A program made the position numbers and the translations under genes. This document shows positions 5,203 to 5,263 of a stretch of 5,263 nucleotides of DNA, piece by piece (the first letter of the stretch is position 1; each line of letters starts with the position of its first letter). The notes beneath the pieces were generated by a model, which saw only the letters and a list, made by a program, of their open reading frames with translations, did not search any database and was not told where the DNA came from. The DNA is from Sphingobacteriales bacterium (lineage in GTDB: Bacteria; Bacteroidota; Bacteroidia; Sphingobacteriales; Sphingobacteriaceae), in NCBI GenBank assembly GCA_020058405.1, contig JAGVEE010000357.1, forward strand, positions 1 to 5,263. Direction: 5' to 3'.

Positions 5203-5263
5203 ATGAAAAAAATAGTAATAATATTCTCTGTCATTACTGGCTTTACGATTCCTGTAATTGCAC
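5203..5263 (+). CDS. Start of an exported protein, cut by the window edge
   Basis: The ATG at 5203 opens a frame of 20 codons, MKKIVIIFSVITGFTIPVIA, still open at the edge. Two lysines, a hydrophobic core and VIA as a possible signal-peptidase site make this a Sec signal peptide. No lipobox cysteine is seen so far. The function cannot be told from 20 residues. The A-rich leader (AAAAAACAATTAAAC) without a Shine-Dalgarno sequence is usual for the phylum. It lies 55 bases after the toxin stop on the same strand; no TAnnTTTG box was found between them, so read-through from the TA operon is possible. Confidence 0.65.
   Translation, partial: MKKIVIIFSVITGFTIPVIA

Overview
The window looks like chromosomal DNA from a member of the Bacteroidota. 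The evidence is low GC content, a 870-residue ClpB, AT-rich start regions without clear Shine-Dalgarno sequences, a perfect TAnnTTTG-type -7 box in front of a small gene, and intergenic 8-bp tandem arrays of the ATTTTCGG and ATGTGCAA kind. The genus cannot be told from this sequence.

Layout. Positions 1-1049 (minus strand) hold the N-terminal ~350 residues of a secreted thermolysin-like (M4) metallopeptidase: signal peptide, FTP/PepSY propeptide and the beginning of the catalytic domain. The zinc site lies beyond the left edge. Positions 1130-3742 (minus strand) hold a complete clpB. The 80 bases between them carry a perfect 14-bp inverted repeat whose T-run touches the peptidase start codon. 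Positions 3743-4074 contain no gene. They hold a hairpin in the presumed clpB leader, two kinds of period-8 tandem array, a dispersed repeat element (copy A), and the promoter of the next gene on the plus strand.

Positions 4075-5147 (plus strand) are a small toxin-antitoxin island. Module 1 is an intact-looking 78-residue antitoxin followed by a wrecked RelE/ParE toxin: its start codon is ATA, its middle is gone, and its C-terminal ~44 codons survive in another frame. A second copy of the dispersed repeat (copy B) follows. Module 2 is an 80-residue Phd/YefM-like or unstable-antitoxin-like protein overlapping by 4 bp a 77-residue ParE-type toxin. That toxin appears to have lost its C-terminal strand to a frameshift, and a remnant can be read in another frame up to 5200. 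At 5203 a new gene with a signal peptide starts and runs off the right edge.

Working together: clpB is a housekeeping disaggregase and the peptidase is an exported enzyme; there is no sign that they share a pathway. The two TA modules look like an accessory insertion, or a decaying island, at the clpB 5' side. Each module is preceded by the same kind of repeat, and each has a palindrome near its promoter that could be an autoregulatory operator. No clearly new multi-gene system is visible. The most interesting content is the decay of the two toxins and the repeats around them.
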